NCBI GenBank assembly: GCA_014656015.1 | Contig: BNBP01000017.1 | Coordinates: 1-64,000 of the forward strand | From: Streptomyces griseoaurantiacus | GTDB taxonomy: Bacteria > Actinomycetota > Actinomycetes > Streptomycetales > Streptomycetaceae | Direction: 5' to 3' | DNA length: 64,000 nucleotides | Shown here: piece by piece, positions 40,484 through 49,342 of the stretch | Layout: each line of letters opens with the position of its first letter | Position numbering within the stretch: the first letter of the stretch is position 1 | Made by a program: the position numbers and the translations under genes | The notes under the pieces: generated by a model | Databases searched by the model: none | What the model saw: only the letters and a program-made list of their open reading frames with translations | Told to the model about the DNA's origin: nothing

Positions 40484-41443
40484 TCAGTCCACCGTCACGT
40501 AGTCGGGGCCGGAGTAGCGGCCGGTGGCCAGCTTCTGCCGCTGCATCAGCAGGTCGTTGAGCAGCGAGGAGGCGCCGAAGCGGAACCAGTGGTTGTCCAG
40601 CCAGTCCTCGCCCGCGGTCTCGTTGACCAGGACCAGGAACTTGAGCGCGTCCTTGCTGGTGCGGATGCCGCCGGCGGGCTTCACACCGATCTGCACACCC
40701 GTCTGGGCGCGGAAGTCGCGCACGGCCTCCAGCATGAGCAGGGTGTTGGCGGGGGTCGCGTTGACGGCGACCTTGCCGGTGGAGGTCTTGATGAAGTCCG
40801 CCCCGGCCAGCATGCCGAGCCAGCTCGCGCGGCGGATGTTGTCGTACGTCGACAGCTCGCCCGTCTCGAAGATGACCTTCAGGCGGGCGCTCGTCCCGCA
40901 GGCCTCCTTCACGGCGGTGATCTCGTCGTACACCTTGCGGTAGTTCCCGGCGAGGAAGGCGCCGCGGTCGATGACCATGTCGATCTCGTCCGCCCCGGCG
41001 GCGACGGCCTCGCGGACGTCCGCCAGCTTGACGGCGAGCGGGGCGCGGCCGGCCGGGAAGGCGGTGGCGACGGAGGCGACCTTGACGCCGGAACCGGCGA
41101 CGGCCTCCTTGGCCGCGGCCACCATGTCCGGGTAGACGCAGACGGCCGCCGTCGAGGGGGCGGTGCGGTCGCTCGGGTCGGGACGGACCGCCTTCGCGCC
41201 GAGCGCCCGGACCTTGCCCGGGGTGTCCGCGCCTTCCAGCGTCGTCAGGTCGACCATCGAGATCGCGAGGTCGATGGCGTACGCCTTCGCCGTCGTCTTG
41301 ATGGACCGGGTGCCGAGCGACGCGGCGCGCGCCTCCAGGCCGACCGTGTCGACCCCGGGCAGCCCGTGCAGGAAGCGGCGCAGCGTCGCGTCGGACGCGG
41401 TGACGTCGCTGAGAGCGTGTGGTGCAGTGGTGGGCATGGTCAC
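40484..41443 (-). CDS. deoC: Deoxyribose-phosphate aldolase
   Basis: 319 aa. It cleaves 2-deoxyribose-5-phosphate to acetaldehyde and glyceraldehyde-3-phosphate. The Schiff-base Lys is in ADFIKTSTGK, the second active-site Lys in IGVKPAGGIR, and the family block VCVYPDMV is present. GTG 41443 is preferred because TATGCT (41455-41450) lies 6 nt upstream (leaderless); ATG 41437 is close behind. Operator site E sits between TGTACA (-35) and TATGCT (-10). First gene of a deoC-ALDH-ALDH operon, which would finish deoxyribose breakdown and detoxify the acetaldehyde. Confidence 0.95.
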   Translation of the reverse strand: MTMPTTAPHALSDVTASDATLRRFLHGLPGVDTVGLEARAASLGTRSIKTTAKAYAIDLAISMVDLTTLEGADTPGKVRALGAKAVRPDPSDRTAPSTAAVCVYPDMVAAAKEAVAGSGVKVASVATAFPAGRAPLAVKLADVREAVAAGADEIDMVIDRGAFLAGNYRKVYDEITAVKEACGTSARLKVIFETGELSTYDNIRRASWLGMLAGADFIKTSTGKVAVNATPANTLLMLEAVRDFRAQTGVQIGVKPAGGIRTSKDALKFLVLVNETAGEDWLDNHWFRFGASSLLNDLLMQRQKLATGRYSGPDYVTVD

Positions 41444-41455
41444 CGGACGAGCATA

Positions 41456-41469
41456 TCTACGCGCGTAGC
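41456..41469 (-). promoter_or_regulatory. Nucleoside-regulon operator, site E (deoC operon)
   Basis: TCTACGCGCGTAGC with perfect core 41457-41468. On the minus strand it fills the 17-nt spacer between TGTACA and TATGCT, so a bound repressor would occlude the promoter completely. Confidence 0.82.
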
Positions 41470-41708
41470 GGCTGTACAGCCCCGAGGCGGGGGGTGCGGG
41501 TCGCCCTGGCCCCCGGCATGCGTTCCCGGACCGCTTCGGCGCCCCTCCGGGACCACTCCCGCGCCCTCAACAGCCCCCGCCCCCAAGGGTGATGGTGGTG
41601 CAGGCTGTACCCGGAATCCTCCCGCAGCCCTCATCGTGCCGAGGCTCCCCGATTCCTAGCGTGGTGGGCGACCGAGCCGCCCCCTCCGATTCGAGGAGCT
41701 GCCCCACC

Positions 41709-42944
41709 ATGGCGACCGACACCACCCCCCGCACCCGGACCCCCCACACTCGGACCCTCCACCCCGCGACCCGTCGCTCCCGTGCGGGGGTCACCTCCCG
41801 CGTCCTCGTCACCGCACTCGCCGCCGCCCTCGCGGGCACCGGGCTGATCACGCCGGCGGTCGCGGCGACGCACACGCCCGCCCCTTCCCTGCGGCACGGG
41901 GCGCAGTCGGTCCTCGACACCGGAACCCTCGGCGTCGTCGTCCGCTCGACCGGCCCGCACGGCTCCCGCACCGCCACCGCGGGCCTCGCCGACAAGCGGA
42001 CGGGACGCCCGGCGGGACCGGACGACACCTTCCGCATCGCCAGCTCCACCAAGACCTTCGTCTCCACCGTCGTCCTGCAACTGGTCGGCGAGGGGCGCCT
42101 CTCGCTCGACGACAGCGTGGAGGATCTGCTGCCGGGCGTGGTCTCCGGCAACGGCAACGACGGCCGCCGCATCACCGTCCGCAACCTGCTCAACCACACC
42201 AGCGGACTCTTCGACTTCACGGAGGACTTCCCCGTCCTCACCGACATCGACGCCTTCCGCGAGGGGCACCTGGCGAGCTGGACCGAGGACCAGCTCGTGG
42301 GCATAGCCATGAAGCACGCCCCGCGCTTCGCCCCGGGCGAGGGCTGGAGCTACTCCAACACCAACTACGTCCTCGCCGGCATGATCATCGAGAAGACGAC
42401 AGGCAAGAGCTGGCAGCACGAGGTGACCCGGCGCATCATCCGGCCCCTCGGACTGCACCGCACCACCGCCCCCTACACCGACCCCTTCATGAAGGGGCCG
42501 CACCTCAAGGGGTACTCGAACTTCGCCGCCGAGGGCCGGACCCCGATCGACGTCAGCGTGATGAACCCCAGCGCCGCCGGAGCCGCCGGGGGCATGATCA
42601 GCAACACCGCCGACCTGAGCACCTTCTACACGGCGCTGATGAAGGGCCGGCTGCTGAAGCCCGCCCAGCTCGCCGCGATGAGGACGACCGTGCGGGCCGA
42701 GGAACTCGACCCCGCCTGGCCCGGGGCGCGCTACGGGCTCGGTCTGCTGAGCGTCCCGCTGAGCTGCGGAGGGAGCTACTACAGCCACGGCGGCGACCTC
42801 TTCGGCTACACCACCCGCAACGGGTTCAGCGCCGACGGGCGGCACGTGGTCGTCGTGGCGGCGACGGGCGACGGCGACGAGGACACCACGCCCGCGGCCA
42901 ACGCCGTGATCGACGAGCAGCTCTGCGCGGACGGCGGCCGGTAG
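41709..42944 (+). CDS. Secreted serine hydrolase (beta-lactamase/D-Ala-D-Ala carboxypeptidase fold)
   Basis: 411 aa. A twin-Arg-like basic N-terminus and hydrophobic core (VLVTALAAALAGTGLITPAVAA) give an export signal cut near AVAAT, about residue 57. Active-site blocks: SSTK (SxxK, nucleophile Ser), YSNTNY (YxN) and SHGGDLFG (HxG third motif), in the order of class C-type serine hydrolases. Such proteins are D-aminopeptidases, carboxypeptidases or esterases acting in the wall; this one is not obviously a resistance enzyme. GAGGAG stands upstream of ATG 41709. Convergent/divergent neighbours do not share its function. Confidence 0.87.
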   Translation: MATDTTPRTRTPHTRTLHPATRRSRAGVTSRVLVTALAAALAGTGLITPAVAATHTPAPSLRHGAQSVLDTGTLGVVVRSTGPHGSRTATAGLADKRTGRPAGPDDTFRIASSTKTFVSTVVLQLVGEGRLSLDDSVEDLLPGVVSGNGNDGRRITVRNLLNHTSGLFDFTEDFPVLTDIDAFREGHLASWTEDQLVGIAMKHAPRFAPGEGWSYSNTNYVLAGMIIEKTTGKSWQHEVTRRIIRPLGLHRTTAPYTDPFMKGPHLKGYSNFAAEGRTPIDVSVMNPSAAGAAGGMISNTADLSTFYTALMKGRLLKPAQLAAMRTTVRAEELDPAWPGARYGLGLLSVPLSCGGSYYSHGGDLFGYTTRNGFSADGRHVVVVAATGDGDEDTTPAANAVIDEQLCADGGR

Positions 42945-42994
42945 GGCGACCTCCGCGTACAGGGCGGGCGGGGGCGTCGGGCAGAATCGACGGC

Positions 42995-43705
42995 ATGACC
43001 ACCCCCGAGTCCCAGCCGCCCGCCCCCGAGCCCTCGGAGCCTTCGGAGCCCTCGGTGTCCGACCAGGTCCACCGCTCCTCGGCCGGCATCGCCGGCGGGG
43101 TGATGCTCCTCGCCCTGGTGGCGTGGCTCGGCATCGACGCACTGGTCGTCGGCAAGGGCCGCACGCCCTGGCTGGCGCTGGCGGCGATGATCGTCGTCGT
43201 GCCCCTGGTGGCCGCGTTCACGCTGCGGCCCGCCGTCTTCGTGGGCCGGGACCGGCTGCGCGTCCGCAACCCCTTCCGGGTGATCGTGCTGCCGTGGGGC
43301 TCGGTGGCCTCGCTGCGCTCCGGCTACTCCAACGAGGTCGTCGCGAGCAGCGGCACCAAGTACCAGCTCTGGGCGCTGCCGGTGTCGCTGCGCGGCCGCA
43401 AGCGGGCGGCCCGCCACGAGGCGAGGCAGACGGCGGAGGGCATCGGCCGGGGTGGCTCCGGCCGGCGCGGCGGACTGCTCGGCGGCCTCGGCGGCGGCCA
43501 GGGGAGCGTGCGGGGCGCCGCCGCGACCGAGGGGCCGGTGCGGGCGCAGACCGACCAGGTCATGGACGACCTGAAGGACCTCGCCGAGCGGCGGGGCGGG
43601 GCGGAGACGGCCCAGGGCGAGCCGAGCGTGCGCTGGGCGTACGAGGTGCTCGGCCCGGTGGCCGCCGGCCTGATCGTCCTCGCGATCCTCCTGGCCACGG
43701 GCTGA
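42995..43705 (+). CDS. PH-domain membrane protein
   Basis: 236 aa. After a Pro/Glu/Ser leader come two hydrophobic helices (SAGIAGGVMLLALVAWLGI and PWLALAAMIVVVPLVAAF), then a bacterial PH-like domain: RPAVFVGRDRLRVRNPFRVIVLPWGSVASLRSGYS. A final helix VLGPVAAGLIVLAILLAT anchors the C-terminus. Function unknown; bacterial PH proteins are often envelope scaffolds. CAGAAT 7 nt before ATG 42995 suggests a leaderless message. Confidence 0.8.
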   Translation: MTTPESQPPAPEPSEPSEPSVSDQVHRSSAGIAGGVMLLALVAWLGIDALVVGKGRTPWLALAAMIVVVPLVAAFTLRPAVFVGRDRLRVRNPFRVIVLPWGSVASLRSGYSNEVVASSGTKYQLWALPVSLRGRKRAARHEARQTAEGIGRGGSGRRGGLLGGLGGGQGSVRGAAATEGPVRAQTDQVMDDLKDLAERRGGAETAQGEPSVRWAYEVLGPVAAGLIVLAILLATG

Positions 43706-43844
43706 GCCCGGGGCCCGGGGCCCCTCCCCCCGGCACCCGTGCCGTGCGCCGGCCACCGCCTGCCCCCGGGGTCTGCGCGCGCTGCACCCGCCGGCGCCCC
43801 GTCCGTACCTCCCCGCGCCCGGCCGCGACATCTAGGCTGGGGCC

Positions 43845-45086
43845 ATGACCCCAGCGCAGAGAGAACGCCCACGCGCCCTGCTCGCGGGGTCCTCGCGCGC
43901 GTGGGTGCGGCTCCTTCCGTGGGGGCTCGCGTTCGTGCTGTGCGTCGCGCTGCTCCCCACGACCATCGTGGTCCTCGGCGGCGACTACGGCCTGAACCCG
44001 GGAGTGGCCGCCGCGTTGGCCGTGGCGCAGTCCGCCCCGCTGCTGCTCGCCGTCGTACGGCCGCTCCAGGCCTGGTACGTGATCTTCGCCGCGGATGTGG
44101 CGGGGGCGCTGGCGCTGCTCGTCGTCGACTTTCCCCAGCGGCTGCTGTGGCCGTTCCCGCCGATGGCGATCGTCGGGTACGTCGGCCTCTGCCTCGCCCT
44201 CGGCCTGCGCGAACGCGCCCGCACGCTGCTGCTGGTGTGGTCGGCCACGGCGGTCGCCAACGTGACCCTCGCCTTCTTCGCACCGCACGACGAAGGCGCC
44301 AGGGGACTGCTCCTCACCCTCCTCGGGGGCGTCGCGCTCCTGCTCGGCGCCGTGGTCAGGGAGCGGTCCGAGGCGCAGCGCAGGCTGGCCGAGCAGGAGA
44401 CGATCAGCGAGGCCGAGCGCGGTCGGCGGACGCTGCTGGAGGAGCGCGCCCGCATCGCCCGGGAGCTGCACGACGTGGTGGCACACCACATGTCCGTCAT
44501 CACGGTGCAGGCGAACACCGCCGAGTACCGCATCGACCGGCTCTCACCCGTGGTGCGGGACGAGTTCACGTCCATCGCGGCCACCGCGCGCGAGTCCCTC
44601 GGGGAGATGCGACGGCTGCTCGGCGTGCTGCGCAACGAGGAGGCGCGGGGCGACCTCGAGCCGCAGCCGGGGCTCGCGCGCATCGGGCAGCTCGTGGAGG
44701 CCACGGCCAGGGTCCGGGGGCCGGTGGAGTTCACCCCCTGCGAGGCCGAGGTGCCCGAGGCGGTGGGCCTGTCCGCGTACCGGATCGTCCAGGAGGCCCT
44801 GTCGAACGTCGTCCGGCACGCGCCGGGCGCCCGCACGCGGGTGGCGCTGTCGGTGTCGGAGCCCGGCCCCGGGCCGGGCGAGTGGCTCACCGTCCTCGTC
44901 GTCAACGGCCCGCCGCCGGAACGGTCCGGCGGCGGGCCGCTGGAGTCGGGCGGCACCGGGCACGGCCTGGTCGGCATGCGTGAACGGGTGCGGCTCGTCG
45001 GTGGCACCCTCGACGTGGGACCGCTGGAGGACGGCGGTTTCCGGGTGGCGGCCCGGCTCCCCCTGAGCGACAAGGAACTCATGTGA
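43845..45086 (+). CDS. Two-component sensor histidine kinase (NarL/DesK-type)
   Basis: 413 aa. Five to six N-terminal membrane helices form a sensor without a large external domain. The HisKA_3 dimerisation helix contains phosphorylated His209 (ARELHDVVAHHMS), followed by an HATPase domain with an EALSNVVRHAPG N-box and GTGHGLVGMRERV. TAGGCT 6 nt before ATG 43845 implies a leaderless start. It overlaps the response regulator by 4 bp and precedes an ABC exporter-type operon, so it likely senses a membrane-active compound and controls that transporter. Confidence 0.92.
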   Translation: MTPAQRERPRALLAGSSRAWVRLLPWGLAFVLCVALLPTTIVVLGGDYGLNPGVAAALAVAQSAPLLLAVVRPLQAWYVIFAADVAGALALLVVDFPQRLLWPFPPMAIVGYVGLCLALGLRERARTLLLVWSATAVANVTLAFFAPHDEGARGLLLTLLGGVALLLGAVVRERSEAQRRLAEQETISEAERGRRTLLEERARIARELHDVVAHHMSVITVQANTAEYRIDRLSPVVRDEFTSIAATARESLGEMRRLLGVLRNEEARGDLEPQPGLARIGQLVEATARVRGPVEFTPCEAEVPEAVGLSAYRIVQEALSNVVRHAPGARTRVALSVSEPGPGPGEWLTVLVVNGPPPERSGGGPLESGGTGHGLVGMRERVRLVGGTLDVGPLEDGGFRVAARLPLSDKELM

Positions 45087-45757
45087 CGACGCGCGTCCTG
45101 ATCGTCGACGACCAGGCCATGGTGCGGGCCGGCTTCGCCGCCCTGCTGGCCGCCCAGAGCGACATCGACGTGGTGGGCGAGGCCCCCGACGGGGCGCGCG
45201 GCGTCGAACTGAGCCGGCGCACGCACCCCGACGTCGTCCTGATGGACGTCCGGATGCCGGAGATGGACGGGCTGGAGGCCGCACGCCGGCTGCTGACGCC
45301 CCCCGCCGGGGTCACCCACGTGCCGCGCGTCCTGATGCTCACCACCTTCGACATCGACGACTACGTGTACGAGGCGCTGCGGGCCGGCGCGAGCGGCTTC
45401 CTGCTCAAGGACGCCCCGCCCGCCGACCTCATCGCGGCGGTCCGCGTCGTGGCCTCCGGCGACGCGCTCCTCGCGCCCTCCGTGACCCGCCGCCTCATCG
45501 CCGACTTCGCCAAGTCGCGTCCCGGCGGCCGGGGCGGGCCCGCGCAGCGGCTGAAGGGACTGACGCAGCGCGAGACCGAGGTCCTCACCCTGGTGGCCCG
45601 CGGCCTCTCGAACAGTGAGATCGCCGAGACGCTCGTACTGGCCGAGCAGACGGTGAAGACACACGTCAGCCGCGTCCTCACCAAGCTGGGCCTGCGCGAC
45701 CGGGCCCAGGCCGTGGTCTTCGCCTACGAATCGGGCCTGGTGGCCCCGGGTGACTAG
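45083..45757 (+). CDS. LuxR/NarL-family response regulator
   Basis: 224 aa. Receiver with acidic pocket D9/D10, phosphoacceptor Asp55 (VLMDVRMPEMDG) and KDAPPADLI lysine, then a LuxR-type HTH at about 160-220 (LTQRETEVLTLVARGLSNSEIAETLVLAEQTVKTHVSRVL). It is translationally coupled to the kinase. The palindrome at 45795-45806, 38 bp after its stop and upstream of the ABC operon, is a plausible binding site. Confidence 0.94.
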   Translation: MTTRVLIVDDQAMVRAGFAALLAAQSDIDVVGEAPDGARGVELSRRTHPDVVLMDVRMPEMDGLEAARRLLTPPAGVTHVPRVLMLTTFDIDDYVYEALRAGASGFLLKDAPPADLIAAVRVVASGDALLAPSVTRRLIADFAKSRPGGRGGPAQRLKGLTQRETEVLTLVARGLSNSEIAETLVLAEQTVKTHVSRVLTKLGLRDRAQAVVFAYESGLVAPGD

Positions 45758-45794
45758 CTCCCGCACGGCTTCGCCGGGCCGTCTGGTGCACCCC

Positions 45795-45806
45795 CTACCG
45801 GGGTAG
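45795..45806. promoter_or_regulatory. Candidate operator upstream of the ABC/FtsX operon
   Basis: Perfect 12-bp palindrome CTACC-GG-GGTAG, 95 bp before ATG 45901. A related half (CCGGGGTATGA) follows 26 bp downstream. By position it is a candidate site for the adjacent response regulator; no other evidence. Confidence 0.45.
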
Positions 45807-45900
45807 CACCCCCACTTCGGTTCCGGGGTATGACGCCCCGGACGCGTCCCTTCCCGCACTCTTCGGTTCGACACGCGAAGCATGCGACAGGGAGACGGAC

Positions 45901-46746
45901 ATGAGGGTGCGCAAGGGCAGGCGGCAGAAGGCGGACGGCGGGCAGGGGGCGGAGGTCCGGCCGGAGGCCCCCGGAGCCACGCCCGGCCTCGCCGTCGAAC
46001 TGCGCGGGGTCCGGCGGCAGTACGGCCGCGGGGCGGGCACCGTGCACGCCCTCGCCGGCATCGACCTCGGGCTGCGCCGCGGCACGTTCACCGCCGTCAT
46101 GGGGCCCTCGGGGTCCGGCAAGTCCACGTTCCTGCAGTGCGCCGCCGGGCTCGACCGGCCGACGGCGGGCTCCGTGCGCCTCGGCGGCACCGAGATCACC
46201 GGCATGAGCGAGAACGAGCTCACCGAGCTGCGCCGCAGCCGCCTCGGCTTCGTCTTCCAGGCATTCAACCTGCTGCCCTCGCTCACCGTGGAGCAGAACG
46301 TGCTGCTCCCGATGCGCCTTGCCGGGCAGCGCCAGGAGCGGCGCCGGGCCGAGGAGGTGCTCGCCCGGGTCGGGCTCGCCGACAAGGCGCGGCGCCGGCC
46401 CGGCGAACTCTCGGGCGGTCAGCAGCAGCGCGTGGCCGTGGCCCGCGCACTGATCACCGCACCCGACGTGATCTTCGCGGACGAACCCACCGGCGCCCTC
46501 GACACCGGCACCGCCGCCGAGGTGCTCGGCCTCCTGCGCGACGCGGTGGACACCCTCGGCGCCACGGTCGTCATGGTCACCCACGACCCCACCGCGGCCG
46601 CCTGGGCCGACCGGGTGCTGTTCCTCGCCGACGGCGCCTTCGCCGACCGCCTCGAGCGCGGTTCGGCGGAGGGGATCGCGGCCCGGATGACCGCGCTCAC
46701 CTCCCGCGCCCCCCGTGAGGCCACGGCAGCGGGGGTGACCGTATGA
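45901..46746 (+). CDS. ABC transporter ATPase (LolD/MacB type)
   Basis: 281 aa. Walker A GPSGSGKST, Q-loop VFQAFNLLPSLT, signature LSGGQQQRVAVARAL, Walker B VIFADEPTGALD and switch THD. The FQAFNLLPSLT form and size mark the MacB/LolD-type subfamily that powers FtsX-like permeases. A 40-residue basic leader precedes the domain. GGGAG upstream of ATG 45901. The stop overlaps the permease start by 4 bp. Confidence 0.94.
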   Translation: MRVRKGRRQKADGGQGAEVRPEAPGATPGLAVELRGVRRQYGRGAGTVHALAGIDLGLRRGTFTAVMGPSGSGKSTFLQCAAGLDRPTAGSVRLGGTEITGMSENELTELRRSRLGFVFQAFNLLPSLTVEQNVLLPMRLAGQRQERRRAEEVLARVGLADKARRRPGELSGGQQQRVAVARALITAPDVIFADEPTGALDTGTAAEVLGLLRDAVDTLGATVVMVTHDPTAAAWADRVLFLADGAFADRLERGSAEGIAARMTALTSRAPREATAAGVTV

Positions 46747-49292
46747 GGCGCCCCAACGGACTCGCCCGTGAGGCCGTCCGTTTCCGGCCCGCGTCCTTCG
46801 CGGGCACCTTCCTCGCCCTGCTGATGTCCGCGCTGATCGTCTCCACCTGCGGCATCCTGCTCGAGACCGGCCTGCGCGCCTCGGTGCCGCCGGAGCGCTA
46901 CGCGAGCGCGGCGGTCGTGGCCGCCGCCGACCAGAACGAGTATGTCGTCACCGGCAGCGGCGAGGACGAGGAGCGTGAGGCGACGCCGCTGCCCGACACG
47001 GCACGGCTGGACGCCGGGCTCGCGGCGAGGGCCGCCGGGGTTCCGGGCGTGGCCGCGGCCGTCGCGGACGTCACCTTCCCGGTGCGCACGGCGCACGCCG
47101 ACGCGGGCTCCGGCGTCCGGGAACTGCCGGTTCCCGGCGGTGTCCTCACCGCCCACGGCTGGGGCGCGCACGCCTTCACCGGCACCGCGCTGACCAGCGG
47201 CTCCGCGCCCCGTGCGGGCGAGGTGGTGCTCGCCGCGGGGACGGCCCGCGCGGCGCACGCCGCCGTGGGCGACACCGTCGTGCTGGAGACCGCCGCGGGG
47301 CGGCAGGACTTCCGCCTCTCCGGCGTCGCCGAGGTGGGGAAGGCGGACTTCCCCCGCGACGCCGGCACCGGCGCCGCACCCGACCTGGTCTGGTTCGCCG
47401 ACACCCGGGCCGCGACGCTCGCCGGGCACCCGGGCAAGGTCGACGCGGTCGTCGTCGTGGCCGAACGCGGCACCGACACCGGCGCCCTGGCCGACGGCGT
47501 CGCACACGCCCTGGCCGGCTCCGGCGCCCTTGTCCACACCGGCGACGGCCGCGGTGCCGTCGAGGACCCGGGCCTCGGCTACGCCAAGGTGACGCTGTTC
47601 GCGATCGGCGGTTCCTTCGGCGGGATCGCCGCCCTCGTCGCGGTGTTCACCGCCGCGGGCACCGTCGCCCTCTCGGTCGGCCAGCGGGCCCGCGAGTTCG
47701 CCCTGCTGCGTGCCGTCGGTGCCACCCCGCGGCAGATCCGCCGCGCGGTCGCCTGTGAGGCGCTGCTGGTCGCCCCGCTCGCCGGAATCCTGGGCTGCCT
47801 GCCCGGCATCGGGCTCGCGCACTGGTGGTTCGGGCAGCTCCAGGACAGGGGCGCCGTCCCGCACGCCGCCGGCCTGCACGTCTCCGCGTTCCCGATGCTC
47901 GCGGCCGTCGTCATGGGCCTGCTCACCGCGCTCGGTGCCGGCTGGATCGCCGGGCGCCGGCCCGCCCGGATCAAGCCGGGCCAGGCACTGTCGGAGGCTT
48001 CGGTGGAGCGGCTGCGGCCCGGAGTGGTCCGCACCCTCCTCGGGGTCGCCGCCCTGGTCGGCGGCTCGGTCCTCACCGGCGTGTCCGCCGGCTCCGCCGG
48101 GGACGACGCGGCCGGGGCCGCCCTCGGTGTCGTCATGTGCTTCATGCTCGCCGTCGGGCTGCTCGGCCCGCTGGTGGCCCGGCTGTGCGCGGGACTGTTC
48201 GGACTGCCGCTGCGGAGCGCGGGTCCGGCGGCGGGGCTGGCCGCCGCCAACTCCCGTGTCAACGCCCGCCGTCTCGCCTCCGCGATCACCCCGATCGCGC
48301 TCGCCGTGGCCTTCTCCTCCACGCTCGTCTTCATGCACACGAGCGAGCACCACGCCGCCGACAAGCAGCTGCGCGCGGGGCTCACCGCGGAACACGTGGT
48401 GAGCGACCCGGCCGGCCTCCCGGTGGACGCGGCCGCCCGCGCCGCCCGCGCCCCGGGCGTGGACACGGCCGTCGGACTGCTGCACACGCAGGTGCTGGTG
48501 CCGACCGGGTCCGGCGAGTTCCAGTCGCTGCTGGGCGCCTCGACCCAGGGCGTCTCCACCTCCGGGGCCGACCTGGCGAAGGTCGAGGACCTGGACGTGC
48601 GCGAGGGCAGCCTCGACCGGCTCGGCAGCGGCCGGATCGCCGTCGACCGGACCCTCGCGGAGTCGGCGGACGCCGGTGTCGGCGACCGGCTCCCGCTCTA
48701 CCTCCCCGACGGCACGAAGGTCAGCCCCGAGATCGTCGCCGTCTACGGGCGCGGCCTCGGCCTGTCCACGCTCACCATGGACCGGGCGTCCCTGGAGGGG
48801 CACGTCACCTCGCCCTACGACGACACACTGCTCGTACGGGGCGGCTCGCGGACGTCGCTCGCCGCCCTGGGCGAGGTCACCGACGTCTCCGGCTACGCCA
48901 CCCGGCAGAGCCTCGACGCGCGGCTGGGCGCCTGGATGAACAACACCATGGCCGCGGTCCTCGGCGGCTTCGCGGCCGTCGCCGCCCTCAACACCCTGGT
49001 GATGACGGTCCTCGACCGCCGCCGCGAACTGGGCGCCCTGCGCCTGGTCGGCGCCACCCGGCGCCAGGTGCTGGCGATGCTCCGCTGGGAGGGGCTGCTG
49101 GTGGCCGCGGCGGGCCTGGTCCTCGGTTCCGCGATCGCCGCGGCCACGCTCATCCCGATGATCGACGGGGTGACGGGGGACGCCCCCTACGTGCCCCCGT
49201 CGATGTTCGGCGCCCTCACCCTCGCCACCGGCGGTCTGACCCTGCTCGCGGTCACGCTGCCGGGCCGGGCGGCACTGCGCCGAAGGCCGTAG
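46743..49292 (+). CDS. FtsX-like ABC permease (two-repeat)
   Basis: 849 aa. Two FtsX repeats: an N-terminal anchor helix, a large extracytoplasmic domain (about 50-265), a three-helix block near 270-420, then a second anchor, extracytoplasmic domain and final three helices (VLGGFAAVAALNTLVMTVL onward). The conserved short loops RAREFALLRAVGATPRQIRRAVACEA and RRRELGALRLVGATRRQVLAMLRWE couple to the ATPase. Such transporters export peptides, lipids or antibiotics, or sense them (BceAB type). With the adjacent two-component genes, a stress-detection/efflux module is likely. Confidence 0.92.
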   Translation: MRRPNGLAREAVRFRPASFAGTFLALLMSALIVSTCGILLETGLRASVPPERYASAAVVAAADQNEYVVTGSGEDEEREATPLPDTARLDAGLAARAAGVPGVAAAVADVTFPVRTAHADAGSGVRELPVPGGVLTAHGWGAHAFTGTALTSGSAPRAGEVVLAAGTARAAHAAVGDTVVLETAAGRQDFRLSGVAEVGKADFPRDAGTGAAPDLVWFADTRAATLAGHPGKVDAVVVVAERGTDTGALADGVAHALAGSGALVHTGDGRGAVEDPGLGYAKVTLFAIGGSFGGIAALVAVFTAAGTVALSVGQRAREFALLRAVGATPRQIRRAVACEALLVAPLAGILGCLPGIGLAHWWFGQLQDRGAVPHAAGLHVSAFPMLAAVVMGLLTALGAGWIAGRRPARIKPGQALSEASVERLRPGVVRTLLGVAALVGGSVLTGVSAGSAGDDAAGAALGVVMCFMLAVGLLGPLVARLCAGLFGLPLRSAGPAAGLAAANSRVNARRLASAITPIALAVAFSSTLVFMHTSEHHAADKQLRAGLTAEHVVSDPAGLPVDAAARAARAPGVDTAVGLLHTQVLVPTGSGEFQSLLGASTQGVSTSGADLAKVEDLDVREGSLDRLGSGRIAVDRTLAESADAGVGDRLPLYLPDGTKVSPEIVAVYGRGLGLSTLTMDRASLEGHVTSPYDDTLLVRGGSRTSLAALGEVTDVSGYATRQSLDARLGAWMNNTMAAVLGGFAAVAALNTLVMTVLDRRRELGALRLVGATRRQVLAMLRWEGLLVAAAGLVLGSAIAAATLIPMIDGVTGDAPYVPPSMFGALTLATGGLTLLAVTLPGRAALRRRP

Positions 49293-49299
49293 TACGGGG

Positions 49300-49336
49300 G
49301 CGGGGCGGGAACCGGTGCGGCCGGTTCCCGCCCCGC
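49300..49336. terminator. Bidirectional hairpin terminator
   Basis: Perfect 16-bp arms GCGGGGCGGGAACCGG (49300-49315) and complement (49321-49336), 5-nt loop, between the convergent permease and phosphomannomutase genes. Confidence 0.85.
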
Positions 49337-49342
49337 GGCCGT

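Noticed and set aside
41709..42944. Serine hydrolase as a beta-lactamase resistance gene
   Set aside because: The motifs fit the broad class C-like hydrolase family, most members of which are peptidases or esterases; no evidence for beta-lactam hydrolysis.
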